Shown: positions 39,895 to 50,581, counted from the stretch's first letter. The stretch is 64,000 bases of DNA from Marinobacter persicus (GCF_002934325.1 NZ_PTIV01000006.1:88208-152207), one strand, 5' to 3'. Numbers and translations are program-made. The notes: generated from the letters alone by a model not told the origin.

Positions 39895-41064
39895 ATGAAT
39901 TTGCACGAATATCAGGGCAAGCATCTTTTTGCGAAGTATGGCTTGCCGGTATCCCAGGGCGTTGCCTGCGATACCCCGAAAGAAGCGGTGGAGGCCGTCA
40001 GCGAAATCGGCGGTGATAGCTGGGTAGTGAAGGCCCAGGTGCACGCAGGTGGTCGTGGTAAGGCCGGCGGCGTCAAGGTAGTCAAGAGCAAAGAGGAAAT
40101 CCGGGAGTTTGCCGAGCAGTGGCTGGGCCAGCGGTTGGTTACCTATCAGACGGATGCCAATGGGCAGCCGGTCAGCAAGATCCTGGTGGAAGCCCTGACC
40201 GATATTGACCAGGAGTTGTATCTGGGCGCCGTCGTGGACCGGGGCAGTCGCCGTATCGTATTCATGGCATCCACGGAAGGCGGTGTTGAGATTGAAAAGG
40301 TGGCCGAAGAAACGCCGGAGAAAATCCTGAAGGCGGAAATCGACCCCCTGGTTGGCGCCCAGCCATATCAGGGCCGCGAACTGGCGTTCAAGCTCGGGCT
40401 TGAAGGTAAGCAGATTGGTCAGTTCGCCAAGATCTTTGTTGGTCTGGCCAAACTGTTCGAAGATTGTGATCTGGCGTTGGTGGAGATTAACCCGCTCGTC
40501 ATCACCAAGCAGGGCGATCTGCTTTGCCTGGATGCAAAAGTGGGTGTGGACAGCAATGCCCTGTATCGCCAGAAGAAAATCCACGAGATGCACGACCCTT
40601 CCCAGGAAGACTCCCGCGAGGCGGAGGCAGCCAAATGGGAACTCAACTATGTCGCGCTCGATGGCAATATAGGCTGCATGGTAAACGGTGCTGGCCTGGC
40701 CATGGGCACCATGGACATTATCAAGTTGTCCGGTGGCCAGCCGGCCAACTTCCTTGATGTGGGCGGTGGCGCCACCAAAGAGCGGGTATCAGAAGCCTTT
40801 AAGATCATCCTGTCTGATGACAACGTCCAGGCCGTACTGGTCAATATCTTTGGTGGCATCGTGCGCTGCGACATGATTGCCGAAGGCATTATTGGCGCGG
40901 TGAAGGAGGTGGGCGTTAAAGTGCCTGTTGTGGTCCGGCTGGAAGGTAACAATGCCGAAAAGGGTACCCAGGTACTCGCAGATAGTGGTTTGAACATTAT
41001 AGCCGCTACCAGTCTGTCCGATGCCGCACAGCAAGTCGTTAAGGCCGCAGGGGGTAAGTCATGA
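39895..41064 (+). CDS. sucC: succinyl-CoA synthetase beta subunit SucC
   Basis: ATP-grasp subunit of succinyl-CoA synthetase, which makes ATP or GTP from succinyl-CoA. It is 389 residues. It begins [19 protein letters not shown]; the ATP-grasp part includes [18 protein letters not shown]; the CoA-ligase part has [18 protein letters not shown] and [19 protein letters not shown] stands 8 bases before the ATG. The stop overlaps the sucD start by 4 bases (ATGA). Confidence 0.97.
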   Translation: MNLHEYQGKHLFAKYGLPVSQGVACDTPKEAVEAVSEIGGDSWVVKAQVHAGGRGKAGGVKVVKSKEEIREFAEQWLGQRLVTYQTDANGQPVSKILVEALTDIDQELYLGAVVDRGSRRIVFMASTEGGVEIEKVAEETPEKILKAEIDPLVGAQPYQGRELAFKLGLEGKQIGQFAKIFVGLAKLFEDCDLALVEINPLVITKQGDLLCLDAKVGVDSNALYRQKKIHEMHDPSQEDSREAEAAKWELNYVALDGNIGCMVNGAGLAMGTMDIIKLSGGQPANFLDVGGGATKERVSEAFKIILSDDNVQAVLVNIFGGIVRCDMIAEGIIGAVKEVGVKVPVVVRLEGNNAEKGTQVLADSGLNIIAATSLSDAAQQVVKAAGGKS

Positions 41065-41933
41065 GCATCCTGATCAACAAAGACACCAAAGTAATCTGTC
41101 AGGGTTTCACCGGCGCGCAGGGTACCTTCCACTCCGAGCAGGCCATTGACTACGGCACTCAGATGGTCGGCGGTGTTAGCCCGGGCAAGGGTGGCACTGA
41201 ACACCTTGGCCTGCCGGTATTCAACACCGTACGTGAAGCGGTTGAGCAGACCGGTGCGGATGCAAGCGTTATTTATGTGCCAGCCCCATTCTGTAAGGAT
41301 GCCATCATTGAGGCTGCGGATGCGGGTATTCAGTTGATCATCTGCATTACCGAAGGGATTCCGACCATCGACATGCTTTACGCCAAGGAGTACGTGGATC
41401 GTAAGGGCGTGCGTATGATCGGTCCGAACTGTCCCGGTGTCATTACTCCCGATGAGAGCAAGATCGGCATCATGCCGGGCCATATCCACAAGAAAGGCCG
41501 GGTGGGTATTGTCTCGCGGTCAGGCACTCTCACGTACGAAGCCGTCAAGCAGACCACCGACTTTGGCTTCGGACAGTCCACCTGCGTCGGCATTGGCGGG
41601 GACCCGATTCCCGGCTCCAACTTCATCGATATTCTGACCCTGTTGCAGGATGACCCGGGAACCGAAGCCATCGTCATGATCGGTGAAATCGGTGGCACGG
41701 CCGAGGAGGAAGCTGCGGCGTTTATCAAGGACAACGTCACTAAACCGGTGGTGGCATACATCGCGGGTGTAACGGCGCCCCCGGGCAAACGGATGGGCCA
41801 TGCTGGCGCCATCATTTCCGGCGGCAAGGGCACGGCGGACGACAAGTTTGCTGCTCTGGAAGACGCTGGCGTGAAAACCGTACGCAGCCTGGCTGAGATC
41901 GGTGACGCGCTCAAGGCTGTCACCGGCTGGTAA
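41061..41933 (+). CDS. sucD: succinyl-CoA synthetase alpha subunit SucD
   Basis: CoA-binding and phosphohistidine subunit. It is 290 residues. The CoA-binding Rossmann part has [38 protein letters not shown] is the family signature; the phosphorylated His lies in [15 protein letters not shown] near residue 247. A rho-independent terminator follows, ending the TCA block. Confidence 0.97.
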   Translation: MSILINKDTKVICQGFTGAQGTFHSEQAIDYGTQMVGGVSPGKGGTEHLGLPVFNTVREAVEQTGADASVIYVPAPFCKDAIIEAADAGIQLIICITEGIPTIDMLYAKEYVDRKGVRMIGPNCPGVITPDESKIGIMPGHIHKKGRVGIVSRSGTLTYEAVKQTTDFGFGQSTCVGIGGDPIPGSNFIDILTLLQDDPGTEAIVMIGEIGGTAEEEAAAFIKDNVTKPVVAYIAGVTAPPGKRMGHAGAIISGGKGTADDKFAALEDAGVKTVRSLAEIGDALKAVTGW

Positions 41934-41952
41934 GCCGGAGAGCTCAGTAAAG

Positions 41953-41983
41953 CCCCCGGGTCCTGATGGATTCGGGGGTTTTT
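41953..41983 (+). terminator. rho-independent terminator of sucCD
   Basis: CCCCCG (41953-41958) pairs with CGGGGG (41973-41978) around a 14-base loop, and five T follow. Confidence 0.85.
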
Positions 41984-42014
41984 CGTTTCAGGGCGGTGTT
42001 TTCGGGTATTTGGC

Positions 42015-42043
42015 TTAACGCGGGCGGGCGTTCAGACTATAAT
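42015..42043 (+). promoter_or_regulatory. trpS promoter
   Basis: TTAACG (42015-42020) and a consensus TATAAT (42038-42043) are 17 bases apart, 74 bases before trpS. This promoter may also serve scpA, scpB and rluB. Confidence 0.62.
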
Positions 42044-42117
42044 GCCCGGTCAGCCTGCGTACAGAGCGCCCGAGCGCCGCGTAGGTTAACGACAAACAGC
42101 AAGAAGGAGTTCGTGCT

Positions 42118-43332
42118 TTGAGTTCTGTAGATTCCCAGCAACGGGTTTTGTCCGGCATGCGTCCGACCGGCAAGCTTCACCTCGGCCACTACCACGGGGT
42201 GCTGAAAAACTGGGTGAAACTCCAGCACGAGTATGAGTGCTTCTTCTTCATCGCGGACTGGCACGCATTGACCACGCAATACGATGACCCTTCAGGCATC
42301 GAACAAAGCGTGTGGGACATGGCGATCGATTGGTTGGCGGCCGGTGTTAATCCAGGCTCGGCGACCATGTTTATCCAGTCCCAGGTTCCCGAACATGCGG
42401 AGCTGCATTTGCTCTTGTCCATGATCACGCCCCTGGGATGGCTGGAGCGGATCCCCACCTACAAGGACCAGCAGGAAAAGCTGCGTGAAAAAGACCTCGC
42501 GACCTATGGCTTTCTGGGCTATCCGCTGCTGCAGACCGCCGATATTCTGATGTATCGGGCTGGCAAGGTGCCGGTGGGCGCCGATCAGGTCTCACACGTG
42601 GAAATTACCCGGGAAATTGCTCGTCGTTTCAATCACATTTACGGTCGCGAAATCGGCTTTGAAGAGCAGGCGGAAGCGGCCATAGTGAAAATGGGCAAGA
42701 AAAACGCCAAGCTGTATCGCAACCTGAAAAAGCGGTATCAGGAAGAGGGCAACATGGAAGCTCTGGAAACCGCCCGGGCATTGCTGAAAGAGCAGCAGAA
42801 TATCTCCCTGGGTGACCGGGAGCGCCTGTACGGATACATTGAAGGCGGCGGCAAGGTGATCCTGCCGGAACCTCAGCCACTGCTGACACCGGAATCCAAG
42901 ATGCCGGGGCTGGACGGACAGAAAATGTCCAAGTCCTATCATAATTACATCGGTTTGCGGGAAGAGCCGGACAGCGTCAACCAGAAAATCCGGACCATGC
43001 AGACCGATCCCCAGCGAGTGCGCCGGACCGATCCGGGCGAGCCGGAAAAATGTCCGGTGTGGGGGCTGCATAAAGTCTATTCGGACGAGGCGACCTGTGA
43101 ATGGGTGCAGCAGGGCTGTCGCAGCGCCGGTATTGGCTGCCTCGACTGCAAGAAACCGCTGATTGATGCGGTGATTGAAGAGCAGAAACCCCTGCGTAGT
43201 CGCGCTATCGAATACGAAAACAACCCGGATCTGGTGCGCTCGATCCTTCAGGAAGGCCGTGACCAGGCCAGTGATGCAGCCCGGGATACACTGGAAGAAG
43301 TTCGTGCCGCAATGGGCCTGAGCTACCGCTGA
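42118..43332 (+). CDS. trpS: tryptophan-tRNA ligase
   Basis: Class I synthetase that charges tRNA-Trp. It is 404 residues, longer than the 330-residue E. coli type and like the Pseudomonas form with an insertion in the second half. The HIGH-type motif is GMRPTGKLHLGHYHG and the KMSKS motif is LDGQKMSKSYHNY. Two cysteine pairs (ATCEWVQQGCRSAGIGCLDC) towards the C-terminus could form a metal site. The start is TTG 42118 with AAGGAG 8 bases upstream. scpA begins 38 bases after its stop. Confidence 0.95.
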   Translation: MSSVDSQQRVLSGMRPTGKLHLGHYHGVLKNWVKLQHEYECFFFIADWHALTTQYDDPSGIEQSVWDMAIDWLAAGVNPGSATMFIQSQVPEHAELHLLLSMITPLGWLERIPTYKDQQEKLREKDLATYGFLGYPLLQTADILMYRAGKVPVGADQVSHVEITREIARRFNHIYGREIGFEEQAEAAIVKMGKKNAKLYRNLKKRYQEEGNMEALETARALLKEQQNISLGDRERLYGYIEGGGKVILPEPQPLLTPESKMPGLDGQKMSKSYHNYIGLREEPDSVNQKIRTMQTDPQRVRRTDPGEPEKCPVWGLHKVYSDEATCEWVQQGCRSAGIGCLDCKKPLIDAVIEEQKPLRSRAIEYENNPDLVRSILQEGRDQASDAARDTLEEVRAAMGLSYR

Positions 43333-43370
43333 GGTGCGGCCTGGCCACGCTGGGATAACCGGGAGAGGGC

Positions 43371-44201
43371 ATGACTGACGAGACCACCGACGTGACAGCA
43401 GAGGCACCGGAAGCCGGTGGTGAGCATGAGCCGCTGGCCCTGGTCTCGGGAAAGCCGGTGGTCGATCTGCCCAAGGACCTCTATATTCCACCCGACGCAC
43501 TGGCGGTCTTCCTTGAATCCTTCGAGGGGCCGCTGGATCTTCTGCTGTACCTGATTCGTCGCCAGAACATGAACATTCTGGATATTGACGTCAGTGAAAT
43601 TACCCGCCAATACATGGATTACATCAGCGCTGTGGAAGCCATGCGCTTTGAATTGGCGGCCGAGTATCTGGTGATGGCGGCCACGCTGGCAGAGATCAAA
43701 TCCCGAATGCTGCTGCCCCGGCAGGAGAGCGAGGATGAAGAGGAAATTGACCCCAGGGCGGAACTGATTCGGCGCCTGCAACAATACGAGCGCTTCAAGC
43801 AGGCCGCCGAAGATATTGACGAGCTGCCCCGCATGGATCGGGATACCTTCCACGGTTCGGCGGCCCTGCCCAAACTGCCCACCTCTCAGCCGCACCCGGA
43901 TGTGGATATGAAGGAACTGCTGCTGGCATTGCAGGGCGTGCTGCAGCGGGCAGACCTGTTCACCAGCCACCACGTCGAACGGGAAAAGCTGTCGACCCGG
44001 GAGCGAATGTCGCACATCCTGTCGGTTTTACAGGGCGACCATTTTGTCAGTTTTGAGAGCCTGTTTACCCCGGAAGAAGGGCGTCTGGGAGTGGTGGTCA
44101 GCTTTTTGGCCACTCTTGAGCTGATCAAGGAACAACTCATCGAAATTGTGCAGGCGGATGTCCTGGGCCCGATCCATGTGCGCGCCCGGGCCGCCAACTG
44201 A
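43371..44201 (+). CDS. scpA: segregation and condensation protein A
   Basis: Kleisin subunit of the Smc-ScpAB condensin that organises and helps separate the chromosome. It is 276 residues. After a variable N-terminus the kleisin domain begins FLESFEGPLDLLLYLIRRQNMNILDIDVSEITRQY and continues with VMAATLAEIKSRMLLP (these segments contact the Smc neck). The C-terminal winged helix that binds the Smc head spans LGVVVSFLATLELIKEQLIEI. scpB follows after 15 bases, and smc itself is only 3 kb further on. Confidence 0.95.
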   Translation: MTDETTDVTAEAPEAGGEHEPLALVSGKPVVDLPKDLYIPPDALAVFLESFEGPLDLLLYLIRRQNMNILDIDVSEITRQYMDYISAVEAMRFELAAEYLVMAATLAEIKSRMLLPRQESEDEEEIDPRAELIRRLQQYERFKQAAEDIDELPRMDRDTFHGSAALPKLPTSQPHPDVDMKELLLALQGVLQRADLFTSHHVEREKLSTRERMSHILSVLQGDHFVSFESLFTPEEGRLGVVVSFLATLELIKEQLIEIVQADVLGPIHVRARAAN

Positions 44202-44216
44202 CAACGGGACTGGATT

Positions 44217-44828
44217 ATGAACGAAGAACATCTGGCCAGACTCCAGGCAATTGTAGAGGCGGCATTATTGGCCGCAGGCAAGCCTTTGTCGGTGGATCAG
44301 CTTCGTGGGTTATTTTCCGAGGAGGAGCGGCCGGCCCGTCAGGTGATGGAGCACGTGCTGACCATGCTGGAAAAATCCTGCGAGGGACGGGGCTTTGAGC
44401 TGAAGAATGTGGCCAGCGGTTACCGCTTGCAGGTTCGACAGGAGTTTGCGCCCTGGATTCGTCGCCTGTTCGAGGAAAAGCCCCAACGCTATTCCCGGGC
44501 CTTGCTCGAAACCCTCGCTTTGATCGCCTACCGTCAACCCATCACCCGGGGGGAGATTGAAGAAATTCGCGGTGTCACGGTAAGCAGCAATATCATTCGC
44601 ACCCTGGCTGAGCGAGAGTGGGTGCGGGTGGTGGGCCACCGGGATGTGCCCGGACGGCCGGCCATGTACGCCACCACCCGCCAGTTTCTTGACTATTTCA
44701 ACCTGACCGGCCTGGACGAGTTGCCTCCTTTGTCCGAAATCCGGGACCTGGAAGAGATCGGTCGGGAAATGGAAGAAAACATGCAGGGGGAAATCGAGTT
44801 TGATTCCTCCGAGCAGACATTTCACTGA
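44217..44828 (+). CDS. scpB: segregation and condensation protein B
   Basis: Dimeric winged-helix partner of ScpA in the Smc complex. It is 203 residues. LARLQAIVEAALLAAGKPLSVDQL is the first winged helix; RYSRALLETLALIAYRQPITRGEIEEIRG is the most conserved segment; GHRDVPGRPAMYATTRQFLDYFNL is the second winged helix. An acidic tail follows. The next gene, rluB, starts 37 bases after the stop. Confidence 0.95.
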   Translation: MNEEHLARLQAIVEAALLAAGKPLSVDQLRGLFSEEERPARQVMEHVLTMLEKSCEGRGFELKNVASGYRLQVRQEFAPWIRRLFEEKPQRYSRALLETLALIAYRQPITRGEIEEIRGVTVSSNIIRTLAEREWVRVVGHRDVPGRPAMYATTRQFLDYFNLTGLDELPPLSEIRDLEEIGREMEENMQGEIEFDSSEQTFH

Positions 44829-44865
44829 ACATTCAACGCAGAAAACAGCAACAAGGATTTTAAAA

Positions 44866-45846
44866 ATGACGGCAACCGGCCCCGGAAAACGACGCTCCGG
44901 AAAGAACGGCAAACGCCCAGACACCTCGGCGCCCGCCGGTCCGGAACGTATCCAGAAATTGCTGGCTCGGGCCGGCGTTGGTTCGCGCCGTGAAATTGAG
45001 AGTTGGATGACGGCCGGGCGGTTATTGGTGAACGGTGAAGTACCGTCACCGGGCCAGAAGGCCACCTCTGCTGATCGGTTTGAGCTCGACGGTAAGGTGC
45101 TTGATACCAGCTCGGTTGATGAAGTGGTCCGCCGGGTGCTGATCTACAACAAGCCGGAAGGTGAAGTGACCAGCCGAAAAGACCCCGAAGGTCGGCCTAC
45201 CGTGTTCGATCGCCTGCCCCGCCTGAAAGACCAGCGCTGGATTGCCATTGGTCGTCTGGACATCAATACCACCGGCCTGGTCCTGTTCACCACGGACGGG
45301 GAGCTGGCCAACCGGCTCATGCATCCGTCCAATGAGATTGATCGCGAGTACGCCGTGCGGGTCTTTGGTGACGTAGACGAGGCCATGATCCAGCGCCTGC
45401 TGGATGGTGTGTTGCTTGAAGACGGCAAGGCCAATTTCTCAGACATTAGCCCGGCTGGTGGCAAGGGTATGAACCAGTGGTTTCACGTTACCCTGATGGA
45501 AGGACGTAACCGCGAAGTGCGTCGTTTGTGGGAATCCCAGGGTGTGCGTGTCAGCCGATTGAAACGGGTCCGCTATGGGCCTATTTTCCTGCCCAGCCGG
45601 TTAACCCTGGGCAAATGGGAAGAGCTGGATCAGAAAGCAGTGGATACGCTTAGTCGCGCTGTGGGACTGGAGCCGGTGGCTATTCCCCAGAAAACGCCGG
45701 GAGAACAGGCGGTTCATGATCGCCAGCGCCGGAAAAGCCCTGGTAAATCCCCCAAGAAGTCCGGTAGGGCGAGCTGGCAGGTGAGTGATAGTCGCCCAGC
45801 CAACAAAAAAACGGCCCCCAAAAAGCCAGTCCAGGGCCGGCGTTAA
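44866..45846 (+). CDS. rluB: 23S rRNA pseudouridine synthase RluB
   Basis: Converts U2605 of 23S rRNA to pseudouridine. It is 326 residues from ATG 44866, with AAGGAT upstream. A basic N-terminus leads to an S4 RNA-binding domain (RIQKLLARAGVGSRREIESWMTAG). The RsuA/RluB catalytic Asp is in GRLDINTTGLVLFTTDGEL, and NREVRRLWESQG follows. The long basic Lys/Arg/Pro C-terminal tail is typical. The scpA-scpB-rluB order is widespread. RluF or RluE are less likely because of the tail and the neighbours. Confidence 0.93.
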   Translation: MTATGPGKRRSGKNGKRPDTSAPAGPERIQKLLARAGVGSRREIESWMTAGRLLVNGEVPSPGQKATSADRFELDGKVLDTSSVDEVVRRVLIYNKPEGEVTSRKDPEGRPTVFDRLPRLKDQRWIAIGRLDINTTGLVLFTTDGELANRLMHPSNEIDREYAVRVFGDVDEAMIQRLLDGVLLEDGKANFSDISPAGGKGMNQWFHVTLMEGRNREVRRLWESQGVRVSRLKRVRYGPIFLPSRLTLGKWEELDQKAVDTLSRAVGLEPVAIPQKTPGEQAVHDRQRRKSPGKSPKKSGRASWQVSDSRPANKKTAPKKPVQGRR

Positions 45847-45853
45847 GTCGGCC

Positions 45854-46780
45854 TCATGCAATAGTGGCAAAGACTCGGGTGCAGTTCCGGCCATGGGCTT
45901 TGGCGCGATAGAGCGCTTCATCTGCTCGGGCCACCCAGTGTTCATGGTCCTCACCATTTAAATAGGTGGCCACTCCACAGCTGGTGCTGACGCATACGCG
46001 TTCATCACCGGCATCTACGTGCATGGTGCCCACTGCCAGGCGGATTCTCTCAGCAACGTCTCGGGCGGCCTGTTCTCCGGTATGGGGGAGCAATACCGCG
46101 AACTCTTCGCCGCCGAACCGGTAAACGTTGTCCGAGGTGCGCAGGGAACGTTCAATCTGCTCAGCGGCTCGAGCCAGGATATGATCGCCAACCACGTGCC
46201 CGTGGTTGTCGTTGATCTGCTTGAAGTAATCCAGATCGCAAAGTATCAGGCTCCAGGGGGCGCCGTGGCGTTCGGCCAGTGAGCTGGCGCCTATCAGTGC
46301 CTCCTCCATGGCTCGTTTGTTACCGATCCCGGTCAATGAATCGGTGAGGGCTGCCTGTTCAATCTCCACAAACCGGCAGGCATTGCGGAGTGGGCAGATG
46401 ACGGTGGCGATCAGCATCTCGAACCCAGCCAACTCTTCCTCGGAAAATTTTTGCCGGCGGTGAAAGCTGAGGGTGCCATACTGCCGACCCTCGAGCGTCA
46501 AACGGTATTCACACCGATGGGGGCCGCCCACGCCCGTGGCAAAAACAAACTCTCGCCGGGCGATGCGGTGCCGATAGTTCATGGCATCGAAAGGAATAAT
46601 TGCGGCGACTTCTTCTGCCAGGATCCCCAGTTGTGTTTCCAGGCACAGCGTGGTCGACAATCGCTTGGACAGGCGGGTGAGGGTGTCTTGCGCGGCACCC
46701 CACTCCTGAAAGGATTGCTTCAAGGCCGCGAGGCGGACGGGATGTGACGTTGAGGACTGAATGGATGTCAGATTTTTCAC
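45854..46780 (-). CDS. diguanylate cyclase with GAF-like sensor
   Basis: Soluble protein of 308 residues. Residues of about 25-140 resemble a GAF domain (RLSTTLCLETQLGILAEEVAAIIPFDAMNYR), and 150-305 form a GGDEF domain. The catalytic motif is GGEEF near residue 221, and the inhibitory RxxD site is intact (RTSD, five residues before it), so active c-di-GMP synthesis with product inhibition is expected. The start is GTG 46780. It lies on the opposite strand between rluB and smc, breaking an otherwise rightward set of chromosome genes. Confidence 0.92.
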   Translation of the reverse strand: MKNLTSIQSSTSHPVRLAALKQSFQEWGAAQDTLTRLSKRLSTTLCLETQLGILAEEVAAIIPFDAMNYRHRIARREFVFATGVGGPHRCEYRLTLEGRQYGTLSFHRRQKFSEEELAGFEMLIATVICPLRNACRFVEIEQAALTDSLTGIGNKRAMEEALIGASSLAERHGAPWSLILCDLDYFKQINDNHGHVVGDHILARAAEQIERSLRTSDNVYRFGGEEFAVLLPHTGEQAARDVAERIRLAVGTMHVDAGDERVCVSTSCGVATYLNGEDHEHWVARADEALYRAKAHGRNCTRVFATIA

Positions 46781-47074
46781 AACGGCTCACTCTGTTGCAG
46801 AAGAATTAATGTATGTTTTCGTATAAGCAGAAGTGATGCCAGCTTTTAAAAAGTCATATAGTACAGTTGCTTGCGGTTAACTATTGAAGTCTTTTTCGAA
46901 AGATTCAGTGGTGTGACCACAAAAACGTCATTTTTCCGGCAGGCCTTTGCCGCCTGAACATCCGAGGGAGGAAATGCTGGGGTAAAGCCACGGCTGTGGT
47001 AAACTTCGGCGCCTGATCAGATTCATTCAGGCAAGGTGATAAAGGGATGGCAACAACGGAGGAAAACACCTGAC
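46781..47074. other. cyclase-smc divergent gap
   Basis: No gene is seen in these 294 bases. The region is AT-richer than its surroundings between 46800 and 46900 and should hold both promoters. I see no clear -35/-10 pair. AACGGAGGAAAA at 47055-47066 is the smc ribosome-binding site. Confidence 0.6.
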
Positions 47075-50000
47075 ATGCGGCTCAAGTCCATCAAGCTGGC
47101 CGGTTTCAAATCCTTTGTTGACCCCACCACCGTGCCTTTCCCTTCCAACATGACCGCCGTTGTCGGCCCCAACGGGTGCGGCAAGTCCAATATCATTGAT
47201 GCGGTGCGCTGGGTGATGGGCGAGAGCTCCGCCAAGTACCTGCGCGGCGAGTCCATGTCGGACGTCATCTTTAACGGCTCTACCGCCCGCAAGCCTGTCG
47301 GCCAGGCCTCCATCGAACTGGTTTTCGACAACAGCGATGGCTCCGCGCCCGGTGAGTTCACCAACTTCAATGAAATCTCCGTCAAACGCCGCGTTTCTCG
47401 CGAAGGCCAGTCTGCCTATTTCATGAACGGCGCCAAATGCCGCCGCCGGGATATCACCGATCTGTTCCTGGGTACCGGCCTTGGGCCGCGCAGCTACGCC
47501 ATCATTGAGCAGGGCATGATTTCCCGGCTGATTGAGGCCAAGCCGGAGGAACTGCGGGTCTACATTGAAGAAGCGGCGGGTATCTCCAAATACAAGGAGC
47601 GTCGTCGGGAAACCGAAAACCGCATTCGCCGCACCCAGGAAAATCTGGAACGGCTGACCGATCTTCGCGAGGAACTGGAGCGCCAGCTTCAACACCTGGA
47701 AAAACAGGCAGCGGCGGCCGAAAAATACAAAACGCTCAAGCACGAGGAGCGCCAGAAAAAAGCCGAACTCACGGTTCTGCGCTGGCAGGCGCTGGATTCG
47801 AATTTGCACAGCTGGCGCGAGAAGATCCGAAACACCGAGCTTGAGCTGGAAAAGCAGCTAACGGAACGGTTGAGCCTGGAAACCTCCCTCGAGTCACTGC
47901 GTGACGACCACCAGCAGCGCAGCGAACACTTCAGCCGCGCCCAGGCCCGTTATTACGAGGCCGGTGCCGATATTGCCCGTATCGAACAAAGCATTGAACA
48001 CCAGCGCGAACGCAGCCGCCAGACTGCCGCAGAGTTGGATCAGGCCATGGCCAACCAGCGGGAATTGGCCCGGGAACTGGAACAGGATCAGGAAAAGCTG
48101 GCTGGGATCGAAGAAGAGCTGGCCATGCTGGGGCCCGAACAGGAAGCCCTGACCCTGCAATCGGAAGCCTCTGGCGAGCAGTTGCAACAGGCCGAGGAGG
48201 CCATGTCGGACTGGCAGCAGCGGTGGGAAGACTTCAGTAATCGTTCTTCCGATGCCCGTCGGCAGACGGAACTGGCGCAATCCCGGATCCGGTCCCTGGA
48301 GCAGACGGTCGAACAGCTCAAGGCCCGCAATCAGAAACTGCGGGATGAACGGGAACATCTCGACGATCAGGTCGACCGCGAAGAACTCGATCTCCTTCAG
48401 GAACAACAGGAAACGCTGGAAGCCCAGCGGGAAGAGATTGGCGAACGGATCGACGAGCTGGGGCAGGATGCCTACTCCGCCCGCGAGGCGTTACGGGAAG
48501 TGGAGCAGCAGGCATCCGAGCAACGTCAGAAGGTGCAGAGTCTGCGTGCCACGCTGGAGTCCCAGGCCGGTTTGCTGGAAGAACAGCTGGGTCAGCAGGA
48601 CGATACGTTGCAGCGGTGGCTTTCAGAGCGAGGATTGGGCGATGCCCCCAGGGTTGCTTCTGCTCTTGCCATTGAGGACGGCTGGGAATTTGCCGTCGAG
48701 CAGGTGCTGGGTCGTTTCACCCAAGGGATTGTAACCCCTGATGCTACAAGACTGGCGGAAGCCTTCAGCGATGTGCCGAAGGGGCTGGCCACCGTTTTTG
48801 GGGATTCTGTCGGGCATCCGCTGACCGGCGTAAATTCTGAAAGACTGGCGGCAAAAGTGTCGGGGCTACCAGCAGTGGAGCACCTGCTGGCGGACATTCA
48901 TGTGTCCGAAACAGCCGCTGAGGCGATGGCCATGTACGACAGCCTGGAGCCTGGAGCCAGTATTATTGCCCGGGATGGTACGTGGATCTCCCGGCATTGG
49001 GTACTGATGCCGGATACGGACGCGGCCCAGATTGGCGTCATTGAACGCCAGAAAAAAGTCACCGAGCTTGAGGCGGCCCTGGCCGAGGCCGAAGCGGCGC
49101 TGGAGCAGTCGGAACAGCGCCTGGAGCAGCAACGTGAACGGGAAGAACAGGCCGTCGTTGCCCGCGATCAGGCACAGAACGAGCAACGCCAGGTGGAGCG
49201 TGACTTGGGCAACCTGGCCTCCCACGTCAGTGGCCTGAAAGCCCGGTCAGAGCAGATTGAAGCCCGCCTGCGGGATATTGGCGAAGAGCTGGAAAGCGTG
49301 GTGGGTGAGCTGGAAGAGCACCAGGAGAACCTGGAAATCACCCGGGAAGAGTGGGATATAGCTCTGGCCGCCAGTGAAGACAATGAAGAGGAGAGGGAGC
49401 GGCTGCTGGAGCAGCGCGACCAGCTCCGGGAATCGTTGGACCGCTTGCGCCAGGATGCCCGACATGATCGTGATCACGCCCACCAGCTCCAGTTACAGCT
49501 GCAAACCCTGCACAGCCAGCGTGATGGTCTGAAGCAGACCATTGACCGGATGCAATTGCAGAAGGAGCGCCTCGATGAGCGCCTCGACGTATTGCGAGAA
49601 GCCCGGGAAAGCGCCGAAGAACCGGTGGAAGACCTTCAGATGCAGCTTGAAGAGTTGCTGGATCGTCGGCTGGCGGAAGAGGAAAAACTGAGCGCGGCCC
49701 GGGACGCCCTGGAGGATATTGACCGGGAAGTCCGGGAGCGCGAGCAGCGCCGGCATCGCACCGACCAGGAAGCCCAGAACATCCGGGAAAAGCTGGAAAC
49801 CCTCAAGATGGAGTCCCAGGCGCTGGAAATCCGCTCCGGCAACCAGCTGGAACAACTGGGCGAGCTGGATGTGAAGTTGCAGGAAGTCCTGGATCGTTTG
49901 CCGGAAGACGCCGAGGAGTCAGCCTGGCAGGCCGAGCTTGAAAAAATCGGCAACCGTATCCAGCGGCTGGGCGCCATCAACCTGGCGGCGATTGAGGAAT

Positions 50001-50581
50001 TCCAGGTGCAGAGTGAGCGAAAGCGATACCTGGACGAGCAGAACGACGATCTACTGGAAGCCCTGGAAACCCTGGACAACGCCATTCGCCGGATTGACCG
50101 GGAAACCCGGCAGCGTTTCAAGGAAACCTTCGACAAGGTCAACAGTGGGCTACAGGCCCTGTTTCCCAAAGTCTTCGGTGGTGGCAGCGCCAGCCTGGAG
50201 CTGACCGGCGAAGATCTCCTGGAAACCGGCGTTGCCATCATGGCCCGTCCGCCAGGCAAGAAGAACACCACCATCCACCTGTTGTCCGGTGGCGAGAAGG
50301 CGCTGACCGCCATTGCCCTGGTGTTCTCGATCTTCCAGTTGAATCCGGCACCGTTCTGTATGCTCGATGAGGTGGACGCACCCCTGGATGACGCCAACGT
50401 GGGCCGCTACGCCAACATGGTTAAAGAGATGTCCAAGCAGGTGCAGTTCATCTACATCACCCACAACAAGATTGCCATGGAGAACGCCGATCAGTTAATG
50501 GGCGTGACCATGCACGAACCCGGTTGTTCTCGTCTGGTGTCGGTGGATGTGGAGGAAGCGGCCGCACTGGCTGAGGCCTGA
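47075..50581 (+). CDS. smc: chromosome partition ATPase Smc
   Basis: SMC ATPase of the bacterial condensin. It is 1168 residues from ATG 47075, chosen because MRLKSIKLAGFKSF is the conserved start; a slightly longer frame begins 13 codons earlier. The N-terminal head has Walker A GPNGCGKSNIIDAVRW. Two long Glu/Gln/Arg-rich coiled coils flank a hinge at about residues 515-650. The C-terminal head has signature LLSGGEKALTAIAL and Walker B PFCMLDEVDAPLDDAN. ScpA and ScpB are encoded 3 kb upstream. zipA and ligA follow, the same order as in Pseudomonas. Confidence 0.97.
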   Translation: MRLKSIKLAGFKSFVDPTTVPFPSNMTAVVGPNGCGKSNIIDAVRWVMGESSAKYLRGESMSDVIFNGSTARKPVGQASIELVFDNSDGSAPGEFTNFNEISVKRRVSREGQSAYFMNGAKCRRRDITDLFLGTGLGPRSYAIIEQGMISRLIEAKPEELRVYIEEAAGISKYKERRRETENRIRRTQENLERLTDLREELERQLQHLEKQAAAAEKYKTLKHEERQKKAELTVLRWQALDSNLHSWREKIRNTELELEKQLTERLSLETSLESLRDDHQQRSEHFSRAQARYYEAGADIARIEQSIEHQRERSRQTAAELDQAMANQRELARELEQDQEKLAGIEEELAMLGPEQEALTLQSEASGEQLQQAEEAMSDWQQRWEDFSNRSSDARRQTELAQSRIRSLEQTVEQLKARNQKLRDEREHLDDQVDREELDLLQEQQETLEAQREEIGERIDELGQDAYSAREALREVEQQASEQRQKVQSLRATLESQAGLLEEQLGQQDDTLQRWLSERGLGDAPRVASALAIEDGWEFAVEQVLGRFTQGIVTPDATRLAEAFSDVPKGLATVFGDSVGHPLTGVNSERLAAKVSGLPAVEHLLADIHVSETAAEAMAMYDSLEPGASIIARDGTWISRHWVLMPDTDAAQIGVIERQKKVTELEAALAEAEAALEQSEQRLEQQREREEQAVVARDQAQNEQRQVERDLGNLASHVSGLKARSEQIEARLRDIGEELESVVGELEEHQENLEITREEWDIALAASEDNEEERERLLEQRDQLRESLDRLRQDARHDRDHAHQLQLQLQTLHSQRDGLKQTIDRMQLQKERLDERLDVLREARESAEEPVEDLQMQLEELLDRRLAEEEKLSAARDALEDIDREVREREQRRHRTDQEAQNIREKLETLKMESQALEIRSGNQLEQLGELDVKLQEVLDRLPEDAEESAWQAELEKIGNRIQRLGAINLAAIEEFQVQSERKRYLDEQNDDLLEALETLDNAIRRIDRETRQRFKETFDKVNSGLQALFPKVFGGGSASLELTGEDLLETGVAIMARPPGKKNTTIHLLSGGEKALTAIALVFSIFQLNPAPFCMLDEVDAPLDDANVGRYANMVKEMSKQVQFIYITHNKIAMENADQLMGVTMHEPGCSRLVSVDVEEAAALAEA